A DNA stretch of 64,000 nt from Pseudogulbenkiania subflava DSM 22618 (GCF_900177275.1 NZ_FXAG01000026.1:1-64000), one strand, 5' to 3'; positions 46,705-55,502 are shown, numbered from the stretch's first letter. Translations and numbers: made by a program. Notes: generated by a model not told the origin, from the sequence alone.

Positions 46705-46729
46705 GTGCCTTCCCGATGACGAGCCGCAC

Positions 46730-47542
46730 TCAGTTGTTGAACACGGCTGGCTGGCCTTGCATGGCAGCGATGGCCGCGCGTTGAATGTCGTCGGACAGCA
46801 GCATGGCTGCATTCCAGGTGGCGACATAGTTCAGGCCATCGGCTACCGAATGGTCGCGGCTGTAGTTCATCACTTCCTTGCTGCCGCGAACGCTGAGCGG
46901 CGACTTCTCTGCAATCAGCCGTGCCATCGAGAGTGCCTCGGCTTGCAGGCTGGCCCGATCAGGCAGCACCCGGTTGACCAGGCGAATGGCTTGGGCTTCC
47001 TCGGCCCTCACCTCGCGACCGGTGAGAGCCATTTCCCGGGCCACACCTTCACCGACGATGGTGGGCAGCCGTTGCAAGGTGCCGACGTCAGCCACCATGC
47101 CGATATCGATTTCCCTGACGCCAAACACGGCGTCAGCGGCCGCCAGGCGGATATCGGCAGCCAGTGCGATGTCCAGGCCGCCGCCGAGGCATGCACCGTG
47201 AATCGCGGCGATGACCGGTTTGCGGCAGCGCTCCAAGCTCGTTACCGCGTCTTGCAGGCGCAGGATGAGGGTGCGGAGTTTCTCTCGTTTTCTTCCTTCG
47301 CAAGGGTCCTGTATCGTCTGCTGCACGCCAAGCAACATGGACAGATCGATTCCCGAACAGAAGTGCGCCCCTTCGCCGGCAAGAACGATGGCCCGGACGT
47401 CCGGCTCAGTATCGCACCACTCCATGGCGGTACCGAGCTCCTGCCACATGGTTTCGTTCAGTGCGTTGGCTTTGTTGGGGCGATTGAAGCTGACCTGCGC
47501 GACGTGATCGTCGACGCTCAGGGTCAGGGTGTCAAAATCCAT
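46730..47542 (-). CDS. Enoyl-CoA hydratase/isomerase family protein
   Basis: A 270-residue crotonase. The oxyanion-hole blocks are GEGAHFCSGIDLSMLL and AIHGACLGGGLDIALAADIRLAA. The second catalytic glutamate position lies in VFGVREIDIGMVADVGTLQRLP, which reads like Delta3,5-Delta2,4-dienoyl-CoA isomerases (D-x-G-M-x-A-D-x-G). ATG 47542 has GAGGAG upstream; an in-frame GTG at 47557 is rejected. It follows a hotdog protein and a TetR regulator on the same strand, pointing to acyl-CoA metabolism. Confidence 0.88.
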   Translation of the reverse strand: MDFDTLTLSVDDHVAQVSFNRPNKANALNETMWQELGTAMEWCDTEPDVRAIVLAGEGAHFCSGIDLSMLLGVQQTIQDPCEGRKREKLRTLILRLQDAVTSLERCRKPVIAAIHGACLGGGLDIALAADIRLAAADAVFGVREIDIGMVADVGTLQRLPTIVGEGVAREMALTGREVRAEEAQAIRLVNRVLPDRASLQAEALSMARLIAEKSPLSVRGSKEVMNYSRDHSVADGLNYVATWNAAMLLSDDIQRAAIAAMQGQPAVFNN

Positions 47543-47553
47543 GTTCTTGCTCC

Positions 47554-48051
47554 TCACGCCCGTTTCTTGGGCACCCAGGCCCAGATCATTTCACAGCGGA
47601 TCGGCGACTCGCCGGATTCGTCGGTTACCACGACTTCAATCGCAGCATCCCCCTTCTCCTCCTCGTGCATGCGGCGAATCTGGTCGGGCGTGAGTATCGC
47701 CGTCGCTTTCATGCTGCCCTGCGAACGCTTGAGATAATCCACGTGCATGGATTTGAGTAGCATCAGTTTGCTGTCCGGAACGTTCATGCCGACTACGAAG
47801 CCGCTGGCGGTTTCGGCCAACAGAGCCATGGCTGCAGCATGTACGCCCTTGATGTGGTTCTGCACCTTGCGCCGGTTTTGCAGCGAGACGGTCAGCCGCT
47901 CGTGCCCGACCTCCACGAAACACAGGCCGGCGGTTCCCAGAAACGGAACCAGCCGGCCAAACAGGCGGGTCAAAACGAAGCTGCGTAGCCCCTCGGGTAG
48001 CCGGGATGCCTTGTCGGCGATCCGGCTCATGCTGTTTTTCTTGTACTCCAT
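47554..48051 (-). CDS. DUF4442 hotdog-fold thioesterase-like protein
   Basis: A 165-residue hotdog-fold protein of the DUF4442/PaaI-like group. Recognisable parts are LVPFLGTAGLCFVEVGHERLTVSLQNRRKVQNHIKGVHAAAMALLAETASGFVVG, where HIKGVHAAA corresponds to the hotdog helix, and the later strand KSMHVDYLKRSQGSMKATA. It may act on acyl-CoA thioesters. It is 11 nt upstream of the enoyl-CoA hydratase gene and 33 nt downstream of the TetR gene, so the three form a small operon. Confidence 0.82.
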   Translation of the reverse strand: MEYKKNSMSRIADKASRLPEGLRSFVLTRLFGRLVPFLGTAGLCFVEVGHERLTVSLQNRRKVQNHIKGVHAAAMALLAETASGFVVGMNVPDSKLMLLKSMHVDYLKRSQGSMKATAILTPDQIRRMHEEEKGDAAIEVVVTDESGESPIRCEMIWAWVPKKRA

Positions 48052-48084
48052 CGTCTTCCTCGTGTTGACGGCAGTGATCTGCCT

Positions 48085-48669
48085 TTATGATTTCTCGACC
48101 TTCAGCAGGTCGCGAATTTGTTGTTTGATCGTGTCGAGGATGCCTGCATCGATCCGCGCCAGTTGCAGCCCGCCCTGCAGAGCGGCAAACATCACCTCGC
48201 CCATGGCCTCCGGGGTGCCTGGGTAGGTCATGACCCTCTCGTCCCGGCCGCGCCGGGCGATGGTTTTCGCCCAGTCACGCATCTCGGTGATGAAGGCGTT
48301 GGCTTCAAGCTGGATCTCTTCCGGCAGGGTGTGATATTCGGTGGTGAGGATGCCGCTCGGGCAGATTTGTTCGTCCTGCTGGAAGTAGGCGTCGGTGAGC
48401 TCGAAATAGCCTTCCAGCTGTTGTAGCGGGTCGAGGCTGGCGTGGGCCTCCATGAAACGGGCAAAGCGGCGCCGATAGCGTTGGACCAGCGCGACACCGA
48501 GGTCGGTCTTGCGTGGAAAGTGGTAGTGGACGGCGGCGTTACGCACCCCTAGGGCGCTACTGATGTGCTGGTAGCTGAATGCGTTGAATCCGCGCGTCAG
48601 CAGTAGCTGCTCGGCGATGTCCAGAATGCGTTTCTGGGTGTCTTTTGATGCATTGGATACAGGTTTCAT
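48085..48669 (-). CDS. TetR family transcriptional regulator
   Basis: A 194-residue TetR repressor. The N-terminal helix-turn-helix is RILDIAEQLLLTRGFNAFSYQHISSALGVRNAAVHYHFPRKTDLGVALVQRY. The ligand-binding helical domain follows. It heads the operon with the hotdog and enoyl-CoA hydratase genes. A perfect dyad, CTTACT-GGTT-AGTAAG, lies 13 nt before its start codon and is a good autoregulatory operator. The ligand may be an acyl-CoA, judged from its neighbours. Confidence 0.9.
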   Translation of the reverse strand: MKPVSNASKDTQKRILDIAEQLLLTRGFNAFSYQHISSALGVRNAAVHYHFPRKTDLGVALVQRYRRRFARFMEAHASLDPLQQLEGYFELTDAYFQQDEQICPSGILTTEYHTLPEEIQLEANAFITEMRDWAKTIARRGRDERVMTYPGTPEAMGEVMFAALQGGLQLARIDAGILDTIKQQIRDLLKVEKS

Positions 48670-48681
48670 GAAATCACTCTA

Positions 48682-48697
48682 CTTACTGGTTAGTAAG
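48682..48697. promoter_or_regulatory. Probable TetR operator
   Basis: CTTACT (48682-48687) and AGTAAG (48692-48697) form a perfect 6-4-6 dyad just upstream of the TetR gene start. The inner TTACTGGTTAGTAA form is typical of TetR-family operators. Confidence 0.6.
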
Positions 48698-48783
48698 GTG
48701 TCAATGCAACATGCCGACATGCTCGGGGATACGGTATGATGCTTTTTATTTGGTGCAAACCCCGGTTCACCGGATCAGGAATG

Positions 48784-49614
48784 ATGAAACTGAAATTCAG
48801 CAAGATGCATGGCTTGGGCAATGACTTCATGGTGATCGATGGGGTACGGCAGCATGTCGACCTGACCCCGCAGAAGATCAAGGAACTGGGTCATCGCCAG
48901 TTCGGCATCGGTTTTGACCAACTGTTGCTGGTCGAGCCGTCGGGCTCCGGCGAAAATGATTTCCGCTACCGCATTTTCAATAGCGATGGCAGCGAAGTGG
49001 AGCAATGCGGTAACGGGGCACGCTGTTTCGCCCGCTTCGTCGCCGAGCAAGGGTTGAGCTCCAAAGAAGCCATTCGTGTCGAGACAGCCAAGGGGGTGAT
49101 TGTCCCCCAGTTGCTGGCCGACGGGACGGTAACGGTCGACATGGGAGTGCCCCGCTTCAAGCCGGCGGAGATACCGTTTGCCGCCGAAGAGGAGGCGCTG
49201 ACCTACCTGCTGGATGCGGCGGGCCGGCAATGCGATATTTCCGTGGTCTCGATGGGCAACCCGCATGCCGTCCAGGTCGTCGACGATGTCGACAGCTTCC
49301 CGGTGGCGGAACTCGGGCCGGTGATCGAATTGCACTCACGCTTCCCAGAGCGGGTCAACGCGGGCTTCATGCAGATCGTGTCACGCGAGGAAATCCGTCT
49401 ACGGGTGTATGAGCGTGGTGCCGGGGAAACCCTCGCCTGCGGCACCGGAGCGTGCGCTGCCGTGGTGGCCGGCATACGACGTGGTCTGCTCGACCATACC
49501 GTCAAGGTGCATACCCGGGGTGGTGATTTGAGTATCCACTGGGATGGGGTGGGTCAACCGGTACTGATGACCGGCCCTGCCGTCACCGTATTTACCGGTG
49601 AGATTTCTCTTTAA
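48784..49614 (+). CDS. dapF: Diaminopimelate epimerase
   Basis: A 276-residue DapF. The two catalytic cysteines are in [12 protein letters not shown] (general base) and in [15 protein letters not shown]. The start block [18 protein letters not shown] is diagnostic. It interconverts LL- and meso-diaminopimelate for lysine and murein synthesis. Two adjacent ATGs (48781, 48784) are possible; I use the second because AGGA abuts the first. Followed at 32 nt by a DUF484 gene, the usual arrangement. Confidence 0.96.
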   Translation: MKLKFSKMHGLGNDFMVIDGVRQHVDLTPQKIKELGHRQFGIGFDQLLLVEPSGSGENDFRYRIFNSDGSEVEQCGNGARCFARFVAEQGLSSKEAIRVETAKGVIVPQLLADGTVTVDMGVPRFKPAEIPFAAEEEALTYLLDAAGRQCDISVVSMGNPHAVQVVDDVDSFPVAELGPVIELHSRFPERVNAGFMQIVSREEIRLRVYERGAGETLACGTGACAAVVAGIRRGLLDHTVKVHTRGGDLSIHWDGVGQPVLMTGPAVTVFTGEISL

Positions 49615-49646
49615 GTCCCGTCCCCTGCCTAGTTAAGGATGTACCG

Positions 49647-50291
49647 ATGCTGACGGACCAGGTGCTGAGCTTTCTCGATGACAACCCGGATTTCCTGTTG
49701 CAACACGCCAGCCGTTTCGGCCTGCAACCCATTCAGGCGACTACCATAGTGCCGTTCGCCGAACGTCAGGTGCTCGAGTTGCGCGAGCGCAATCGCCAGA
49801 TGGAAAGCCGTCTGAGCCAGCTGGTGCGGAACGCCGAAAGCAATGATCTCATCGTCAATCGTACCCATCAGCTGGCCTTGACGCTGTCCCGCTCGCGCGA
49901 CCTGGAGGGCCTGGCCGGCACCCTGCTGCAGTGTTTCGAGCACGAGTTCGGGCTGGAGCGTTGCGCGCTGCGCCTGTGGCACCCGTCTGCCGTGGCGCTG
50001 CCGCACCTCTACAACGGCCGTCAGGCAATCAAGGTGTTGGCGGGGAACCTGTCCGGCCCGTGCTGTGGACCGTATGCCAATGACCAAGTGCTGAGCTGGT
50101 TTCCGCCTGAGCCCACTCTCGAGTCCTTCGCCATGATTCCGCTGAAAAACACGGCTGGCGAGGCTTTCGGGCTGGTCGTCCTGGCCAGCAGCGACCCTCA
50201 GCGCTTTACTGCCGATATGCAGACGCACTATTTGTCCCAGATCGGCGAACTGATCACCGTCTCGCTCGAGCGCCTGCTTGCTGCGGCATGA
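49647..50291 (+). CDS. DUF484 family GAF-like protein
   Basis: A 214-residue cytosolic protein. It has an N-terminal helix (LTDQVLSFLDDNPDFLLQHASRFGL) and a central helical linker (VLELRERNRQMESRLSQLVRNAESND). A GAF-like domain from about 80 contains LEGLAGTLLQCFEHEFGLERCALRLW and SFAMIPLKNTAGEAFGLVVLASSD. DUF484 genes sit between dapF and xerC in many Proteobacteria; their function is unknown. The stop overlaps the next gene by 4 bp. Confidence 0.88.
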   Translation: MLTDQVLSFLDDNPDFLLQHASRFGLQPIQATTIVPFAERQVLELRERNRQMESRLSQLVRNAESNDLIVNRTHQLALTLSRSRDLEGLAGTLLQCFEHEFGLERCALRLWHPSAVALPHLYNGRQAIKVLAGNLSGPCCGPYANDQVLSWFPPEPTLESFAMIPLKNTAGEAFGLVVLASSDPQRFTADMQTHYLSQIGELITVSLERLLAAA

Positions 50292-50851
50292 CGGATAGTT
50301 TGCTGCAGGATGTCCTGTTACTTGCGTTGGGCAGTTACATTCTGCATGCCATGTGGCGGGTGTTACGCAGTGGCAGCGCTATTGCGTGGGCAGTGCTTGT
50401 CGCCGGTTACCTGGTCACGGCATGGTTGAGCAAGGCCGCCCTGCCCTCGCTGGCCGGTATCGCCTTGTGGCTGCCGTTGCTCTATCCCTATGCGTGGATG
50501 GCGGTGTCTGCGCTGCTCTGGTTCGCCTGCACCATGAAGTCGGGTGTCGGGTCGGCAGAAGGACTATCCGAACTAACGGCCTATTTTTACTCCCAGCTCG
50601 CGCTTAACCTCGCTGTTGCGCTGCTGTCCGTGGCGTTGCCGTGGCAGTCGTGGTGGCTGTATTTGTTCTTCCCGCCGTTGCTGGCTGGTATCGGCTACTT
50701 CTGGTACCGGATGCGGCTGTGGCGAGACGCCCAGCAGCTGGGGGCGGATAATTTCATGCGCCGAGGCTCCGCCATCCTGGCTTGGCTGGTGCCCTTGGCT
50801 GTTCTGGCGGTTGCAGTACGGTGGACCCCACGGCTCTTGACCCTGATCTGA
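50288..50851 (+). CDS. Unknown integral membrane protein
   Basis: A 187-residue protein with about five or six hydrophobic segments (for example LLLALGSYILHAMW, AWAVLVAGYLVTAWL, LALNLAVALLSVALP, LYLFFPPLLAGIGYFW and AILAWLVPLAVLAVAV). I do not recognise a family. It overlaps the DUF484 gene by 4 bp (ATGA) and is thus translationally coupled to it, in the place where xerC is often found. A possible terminator follows at 50869-50899. Confidence 0.75.
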   Translation: MTDSLLQDVLLLALGSYILHAMWRVLRSGSAIAWAVLVAGYLVTAWLSKAALPSLAGIALWLPLLYPYAWMAVSALLWFACTMKSGVGSAEGLSELTAYFYSQLALNLAVALLSVALPWQSWWLYLFFPPLLAGIGYFWYRMRLWRDAQQLGADNFMRRGSAILAWLVPLAVLAVAVRWTPRLLTLI

Positions 50852-50868
50852 AACCATCCTTGGCAGTG

Positions 50869-50899
50869 GCGCGCTTCTCCCTTTGGGGCGGAAGCGCGC
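50869..50899. terminator. Hairpin between two convergent genes
   Basis: GCGCGCTTC (50869-50877) pairs with GAAGCGCGC (50891-50899) around 13 nt. It lies in the 52-nt gap between convergent genes, so it may stop transcription both ways, but there is no T run on either strand. Confidence 0.4.
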
Positions 50900-50903
50900 A
50901 AGA

Positions 50904-51350
50904 TCACATCAGAAATGAGCCATCGGCATCCTGCACCTGCACCCGGATGGGGATGCCGCGGCCGACACTCTGCGACACCGTGCAGTACTCCTGAAATCCT
51001 CCCAGGATACGATCGAGATGGTCGATGCCGCTGGCGGGTTGTCCCAGTCGCAACGTGACATCGATCGACATCACCCGCAGTCGTCCGTTTTCGTTGCGGT
51101 CGATCAGGCAGGACGCTGCTGTCTGTAGCGGCTCGGCCTGCTGTTTGAACTTACGTAAGGCAAACAGCAGGCTGGCGCTCAGGCAATTGGCCACGGCCGC
51201 GAGCAGCAATTGCTGAGGCGCCGGCCCCTCGCCCTGGCCAAGGGGGGGCGGTTCGTCGGTTACCAATGGCGGCACCGAGGCGCCGAAATCGTTACGGAAC
51301 TGGAAGTCTTGTTGCTGTACCAGGCTGATCGAAATGACGTCGCCGCTCAT
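50904..51350 (-). CDS. OsmC family peroxiredoxin-like protein
   Basis: A 148-residue OsmC/Ohr-fold protein. The first conserved cysteine is in LAAVANCLSASLLFALRKF and the second in CTVSQSVGRGIPIRV near the C-terminus, the expected peroxidatic and resolving pair. It would reduce organic hydroperoxides. It is the last gene of a minus-strand run, 22 nt after the DAHP synthase gene, with no obvious link in function. Confidence 0.85.
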   Translation of the reverse strand: MSGDVISISLVQQQDFQFRNDFGASVPPLVTDEPPPLGQGEGPAPQQLLLAAVANCLSASLLFALRKFKQQAEPLQTAASCLIDRNENGRLRVMSIDVTLRLGQPASGIDHLDRILGGFQEYCTVSQSVGRGIPIRVQVQDADGSFLM

Positions 51351-51372
51351 ACTGAACCTCGTTTTCAGTGCG

Positions 51373-52389
51373 TTACAAATTTCGTCCCAAGGCCTGCGCC
51401 AGGGGACGCAGTTCGCCGATCAACGCCTTCAGTTCTGCCGGGGTCAGCGCCTGGTCGGCGTCGCACCAGGCTTCGCAGGGGTTGGGGTGCATTTCTACCA
51501 TCAGGCCGTCGGCACCCGCCGCCAGGGCGGCCTTGGCGAGAGCGGGAACCAGCCAGGCCTTGCCGCCGGCATGGCTGGGGTCGACGATGACCGGCAGGTG
51601 GCTTTCCTTTTTCAAAACCGGAATCGCCGTCACGTCGAGCATGTTGCGGTAGGCGGTTTCGAAGCTGCGTACGCCGCGCTCGCAGAAAATGATGTTGTGA
51701 TTGCCGCCAGCAGCGATGTACTCGGCGGCCATCAGCCATTCACTGATCGTGGCGGCCAGCCCGCGCTTGAGGATGACCGGCTTGTTGATGCGGCCGACTT
51801 CCTTGAGGAGGTCGAAATTCTGCATATTGCGCGCCCCAATCTGGATGACGTCGACGTCATGTTCCAGAAAGGTGTCGAGCATGCGCACGTCCATCAGCTC
51901 GGTGACCACCGGGAGGCCGTATTGGTGTGCCGCCTGCTGCAGATAATCCAGCCCTTCCACGCCGAGCCCCTGGAAGCTGTAGGGGCTGCTGCGCGGCTTG
52001 AAGGCGCCTCCTCGCATCAGCCTGCAGCCGGCATCGGCCACGGCCGCCGCCGACAGCGCCATTTGTTCCGGTGTTTCCACCGAGCAAGGCCCGGCGATGA
52101 TCTGCACGGTCTCGCCGCCGATCGGCACTCCGCGCACTCTGACGACGGTATCGGTCGGCTGAGCCTCGCGCGAGACAATACGGTATTCCTTCATGACTCG
52201 CATCGCCCGTTCCACCCCGGGCATCAGCTCGAACATGTCGGGTGTCAGTGCTCTCTCGTCGCCGATGGCGCCGATGATGGTTCGTTCTGTGCCGCAGGAA
52301 ACGTGTTCGGCCAACCCTGCGGCGCGAATCTTGGCGGTGACGGCGGCGACCTGCTCTGGCGAGGCCTTGCTGGCCATGACGATGATCAT
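51373..52389 (-). CDS. aroF: 3-deoxy-7-phosphoheptulonate (DAHP) synthase, type I-beta
   Basis: A 338-residue DAHP synthase. An N-terminal ferredoxin-like regulatory domain (residues 1-70) precedes the TIM barrel. Blocks include IIAGPCSVETPEQM, LMRGGAFKPRSSPYSFQGLG, IQIGARNMQNFDLLKEVG, VILKRGLAATI and IVDPSHAGGKAWLVP. It joins PEP and erythrose 4-phosphate at the entry to aromatic amino acid synthesis. The ferredoxin-like domain is the usual site of feedback control by Tyr or Phe. pheA lies close by on the same strand. AGGAAG precedes the ATG. Confidence 0.94.
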   Translation of the reverse strand: MIIVMASKASPEQVAAVTAKIRAAGLAEHVSCGTERTIIGAIGDERALTPDMFELMPGVERAMRVMKEYRIVSREAQPTDTVVRVRGVPIGGETVQIIAGPCSVETPEQMALSAAAVADAGCRLMRGGAFKPRSSPYSFQGLGVEGLDYLQQAAHQYGLPVVTELMDVRMLDTFLEHDVDVIQIGARNMQNFDLLKEVGRINKPVILKRGLAATISEWLMAAEYIAAGGNHNIIFCERGVRSFETAYRNMLDVTAIPVLKKESHLPVIVDPSHAGGKAWLVPALAKAALAAGADGLMVEMHPNPCEAWCDADQALTPAELKALIGELRPLAQALGRNL

Positions 52390-52427
52390 GAAACTTCCTG
52401 CTTATCTAGAAAATGGCCGGCCGATGA

Positions 52428-53108
52428 TCAGCTCAGCAGCGATTTGAGTGCGGTGACCGCCGCCTGGCATGAAGCGAACACCTCGGCGGGAGTCGCCTCA
52501 CCGTACATGTAGGCCGGGGCGGAAACGAAACGGTGCGCGAGGTCGACGCAGGCCTGGTCGACCGGTGTCTCGACGTGGGTCTGGCTCCAGCTTGTCAAGG
52601 CGTCGGCCATGGCGTGGCCTTCCGCGTAGCTGCCAAAGGTGATTTTAACCCCGGCCAGTCCTTCTTCACGGGCGATCAGTCCCTGTACCAGCGGAGCAGC
52701 GCACAGCGCGACAACCGGCTTGTGTTGCTGGACGAAAGGTCTCACCGCTGCAGCGACATCATCGTAGAGCACGGCATCCTTGCCGTCCTTGATGAAGGTC
52801 GTCAGATTCTTGGCAGCACCGAAACCGCCGGGGAAGACGATGGCGCTATGTTGGGCTGCGTCCAGTTCCGTCAGCGGACGGATATTGCCGCGCGCGATGC
52901 GCGCCGCCTCGCTGAGAATGCTGCGGGTTTCGCTGCTCTCCTGCCCGCGGGCGTGATCGATGACGTGCATCTGGGCGCGGTCGGGGGCGTAGAAGGTGTA
53001 AGGCAAGCCGGCTTGGGACAGGGCGATGATGACGCCGACGGCTTCGGTGATTTCGCTTCCGTCGTAGACGCCGCAGCCGGACAAGACGATAGCAACAGTC
53101 TGATTCAT
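52428..53108 (-). CDS. elbB: ElbB-type DJ-1/GATase-like glyoxalase
   Basis: A 226-residue member of the class I glutamine amidotransferase-like superfamily. It begins VAIVLSGCGVYDGSEITEAVGVIIALSQAGLPYTFYAPD, diagnostic for ElbB, with HSAIVFPGGFGAAKNL and PVVALCAAPLVQG (nucleophile elbow cysteine). E. coli ElbB is linked to isoprenoid biosynthesis and has weak glyoxalase activity. It stands between a LOG-family gene and aroF on the same strand. Confidence 0.92.
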   Translation of the reverse strand: MNQTVAIVLSGCGVYDGSEITEAVGVIIALSQAGLPYTFYAPDRAQMHVIDHARGQESSETRSILSEAARIARGNIRPLTELDAAQHSAIVFPGGFGAAKNLTTFIKDGKDAVLYDDVAAAVRPFVQQHKPVVALCAAPLVQGLIAREEGLAGVKITFGSYAEGHAMADALTSWSQTHVETPVDQACVDLAHRFVSAPAYMYGEATPAEVFASCQAAVTALKSLLS

Positions 53109-53195
53109 GGCATTTCCCTCGGTCGGGGCCGGAACAGGTCCGGCCCAATATACTCTTCGTCATCCCCTCGGATCAGGGGTGGTCAAGCGGAGTGC

Positions 53196-53783
53196 TCAGG
53201 TGCGGGACAGTTCCAGCCATTTGTCCGCTTCGCGCGGCTGATAGGCGCGCATGCCGGCCAGCAGGTCGTCGATGTTGTCGGCCACGACGAACAACGACAG
53301 GTTTTCCTCGCGCATGAAGCCTTCCTGTGCCGCGTGGCGCACCATGGCCAGCAGCGGATCGAAAAAGCCTGCGACGTTCAGCAGCCCCACCGGCTTGCTG
53401 TGTACCGACAACTGGCCCCAGGTCAGAATCTCGAACAGTTCGTCGAAGGTACCGAGCCCACCTGGCAACGCGATGAAGCCATCGGCACGTTCCGCCATCA
53501 GCGCCTTGCGCTGGTGCATGGTTTCTGTAATGTGGATCTCGTCGAGCCCCAGATGGGCCACTTCCTTGGCCTGGAGGAATTCAGGGATGAAGCCGACGAC
53601 GCGGCCGCCAGCGGCCAGGGCCGCATCCGCAGCGACGCCCATCAGGCCGATCCTGCCAGCGCCGTAGACCAGGGTCAGGCCCTGCTCGGCCAAGGTGGTG
53701 CCCAGCTGGCGCGCGGCATCGGCGTACTCAGGCCGGCCACCGCGGTTCGAGCCGCAAAACAGACAAAGTGATTCCAGTTTCAT
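53196..53783 (-). CDS. LOG family (TIGR00730) Rossmann-fold protein
   Basis: A 195-residue lysine decarboxylase-like fold protein. The catalytic and nucleotide site PGGLGTFDELFEILTWGQL (PGGxGTxxE) and the MHQRKALMAERADGFIAL segment mark it as a cytokinin riboside 5'-monophosphate phosphoribohydrolase family member, that is a nucleotide N-glycosidase. The start MKLESLCLFCGSNRGG (53783) is the family start. In bacteria not associated with plants the role is probably nucleotide salvage or clean-up. Confidence 0.9.
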   Translation of the reverse strand: MKLESLCLFCGSNRGGRPEYADAARQLGTTLAEQGLTLVYGAGRIGLMGVAADAALAAGGRVVGFIPEFLQAKEVAHLGLDEIHITETMHQRKALMAERADGFIALPGGLGTFDELFEILTWGQLSVHSKPVGLLNVAGFFDPLLAMVRHAAQEGFMREENLSLFVVADNIDDLLAGMRAYQPREADKWLELSRT

Positions 53784-53826
53784 TACAGGATAGCCAGGAG
53801 GTTGGCCGACGCTTCGGCCAACGTGT

Positions 53827-54900
53827 TCAGATGACGGCAACCGGGTAGGAGCCGAGTACCTTGACGAAGGAGGTGCGTTCGGCCAACCCTTCGAGAGCTT
53901 TGGCGACGTGTTCCTCGCTACGGTGTCCTTCCATGTCGATGAAGAACACGTAGTCCCACAGACCTGCGCGCGACGGGCGGGACTCGAACTTGGTCATCGA
54001 CACGCCATTGTCGGCGACCGGCGCCAGGAGCGAATGCACGGCACCTGGACGGTTGGGTGCCGCGACGATGATCGAGGTCTTGTCCTTGCCTGACGGCGTC
54101 ACGTCTTGATGTCCCAGCACCAGGAAGCGCGTGGTGTTGTTGGGTTCGTCCTCGATGTTCTCGGCGATTTTGTTCAGGTTGTAGCGCTCGGCAGCGGCCT
54201 GCCCGGCGATGGCGGCCGCACTGGTGTCCTCGCTTGCCAGTCGTGCCGCTTCGGCGTTACTGGCCACGGATACGCGCTCGACGTCGGCCGGCAGGTTCTT
54301 GTTGAGCCATTCGTGGCATTGTGCCAGCGCCTGGGCGTGGGCGTAGACGCGGCGGATGCCGTTGGTTCCTTCCGCGCCGCGCAGCAGGTGGTGATGGATA
54401 CGCAGGACCACTTCGCCGCAAATCTTCAGAGGAGAAGAAATCATCAGGTCGAGGGTGCGTCCGATGGCCCCTTCGGTGGAGTTTTCCACCGGTGCCACAA
54501 CGTAATCGAGGGCGCGGGATTCGACTAGGCGGAAGGCCTCGTCGATGGAGCTGCAGGCAACGGTATGGGCGGCATGGCCGAAGTGCTTGATGGCCGCGAG
54601 CTGGGTAAAGGTGCCCTCCGGGCCGAGGTAGGCGACGGACAACGGTTTTTCCAGCGCCAGGCATTCCGACATGATTTCGCGGAACAGACGGGCGACCGAC
54701 TCCCCAGGCAGCGGGCCCGGGTTGTGGTCTTTGACGCGGCGCAGCACCTGCGCTTCGCGCTCGGGGCGGTAGATCACGCCCCCGCCTTTGATTTCTCCGA
54801 TCTCGCGGGCATGGCTGGCGCGCTCGTTGATCAGTTTGAGAATGGTTTCGTCGATGGCGTCGATGGCGTCGCGATGTTGCTTGAGAAGTTCTTCAGACAC
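53827..54900 (-). CDS. pheA: Bifunctional chorismate mutase / prephenate dehydratase
   Basis: A 357-residue P-protein. Chorismate mutase (AroQ) occupies residues about 1-90 (LLKQHRDAIDAIDETILKLINERASHAREIGEIK). Prephenate dehydratase is at about 95-270 (YLGPEGTFTQLAA, VAPVENSTEGAIGRTLD, and the catalytic TRF in NNTTRFLVLG). An ACT domain ends it (RPGAVHSLLAPVADNGVSMTKFESRPS), which gives Phe feedback control. The start is GTG at 54900, 2 nt after the stop of the methyltransferase gene, with CGGAT upstream; longer readings have no family match. Confidence 0.94.
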   Translation of the reverse strand: MSEELLKQHRDAIDAIDETILKLINERASHAREIGEIKGGGVIYRPEREAQVLRRVKDHNPGPLPGESVARLFREIMSECLALEKPLSVAYLGPEGTFTQLAAIKHFGHAAHTVACSSIDEAFRLVESRALDYVVAPVENSTEGAIGRTLDLMISSPLKICGEVVLRIHHHLLRGAEGTNGIRRVYAHAQALAQCHEWLNKNLPADVERVSVASNAEAARLASEDTSAAAIAGQAAAERYNLNKIAENIEDEPNNTTRFLVLGHQDVTPSGKDKTSIIVAAPNRPGAVHSLLAPVADNGVSMTKFESRPSRAGLWDYVFFIDMEGHRSEEHVAKALEGLAERTSFVKVLGSYPVAVI

Positions 54901-54902
54901 GA

Positions 54903-55493
54903 TTATCCGTCTTTCAGTATGACAAACTGGCCTTTTCCAATCGTGTAAGTTTCCGCGAGATAGCCGTCCGTCGCAAGCACTTGCCCGACAAAATCGCGGC
55001 ATTCGTCCTGATGGGACTGTGCATTGTCCATTACCACCAAGCCGCCGGGCCGCAGCACGCGCTGGATATCCGGCCAGTAGCTGGGGTAATGGCGGCGTTC
55101 GGCGTCGAGAAACAGCAGGTCGATGCTGGCTGGCGGTGCCCCGGCCAGCCAGTCTGTGGCGTCGGCCAGCACCAGTTCCACCCGGGATTCCACGCCGAAG
55201 GAAGCGAGATTCTCACGTGCCCGCTGCTGCTTGGCGGCCAGTACGTCGAGGCTGATTACCCGCCCTCCGCTGGCCCTGGTTGCCAGCGCCAGCCAGATCG
55301 TCGAGAAACCGTTAGAGGTGCCGATCTCCAGAATGTGGCGGCTGCCGGAAAAGCGGACCAGCTGGTACAGGAAGCGGCCGGTATCCATGGTGATGTTCAG
55401 GCATTTTTCGCGGCGCTCGGTGCAGTGCGCGTCGTGCCGCTCGCCCTCTTCCCACAGTGCCTGGAGCTTGCCCAGGGCTTCTGCCTCCAACAT
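54903..55493 (-). CDS. Class I SAM-dependent O-methyltransferase-like protein
   Basis: A 196-residue methyltransferase fold. SAM motif I is ILEIGTSNGFSTIWLALAT; motif II/III are RVISLDVLAAKQQ and DLLFLDAERRHYPSYW. It resembles the caffeoyl-CoA/catechol O-methyltransferase-type small enzymes; metal ligands are plausible in LDAERR. AAGGAGG is strong before the ATG. It follows a 38-codon membrane ORF and precedes pheA by 2 nt, so the three are co-transcribed. Acceptor unknown. Confidence 0.88.
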   Translation of the reverse strand: MLEAEALGKLQALWEEGERHDAHCTERREKCLNITMDTGRFLYQLVRFSGSRHILEIGTSNGFSTIWLALATRASGGRVISLDVLAAKQQRARENLASFGVESRVELVLADATDWLAGAPPASIDLLFLDAERRHYPSYWPDIQRVLRPGGLVVMDNAQSHQDECRDFVGQVLATDGYLAETYTIGKGQFVILKDG

Positions 55494-55502
55494 GTTGCCT
55501 CC

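Noticed and set aside
45397-46827. A 476-codon minus-strand open frame opposite the Liv-type binding protein
   Set aside because: It reverses a clear lipoprotein gene with its own promoter and terminator, and runs straight through that terminator.
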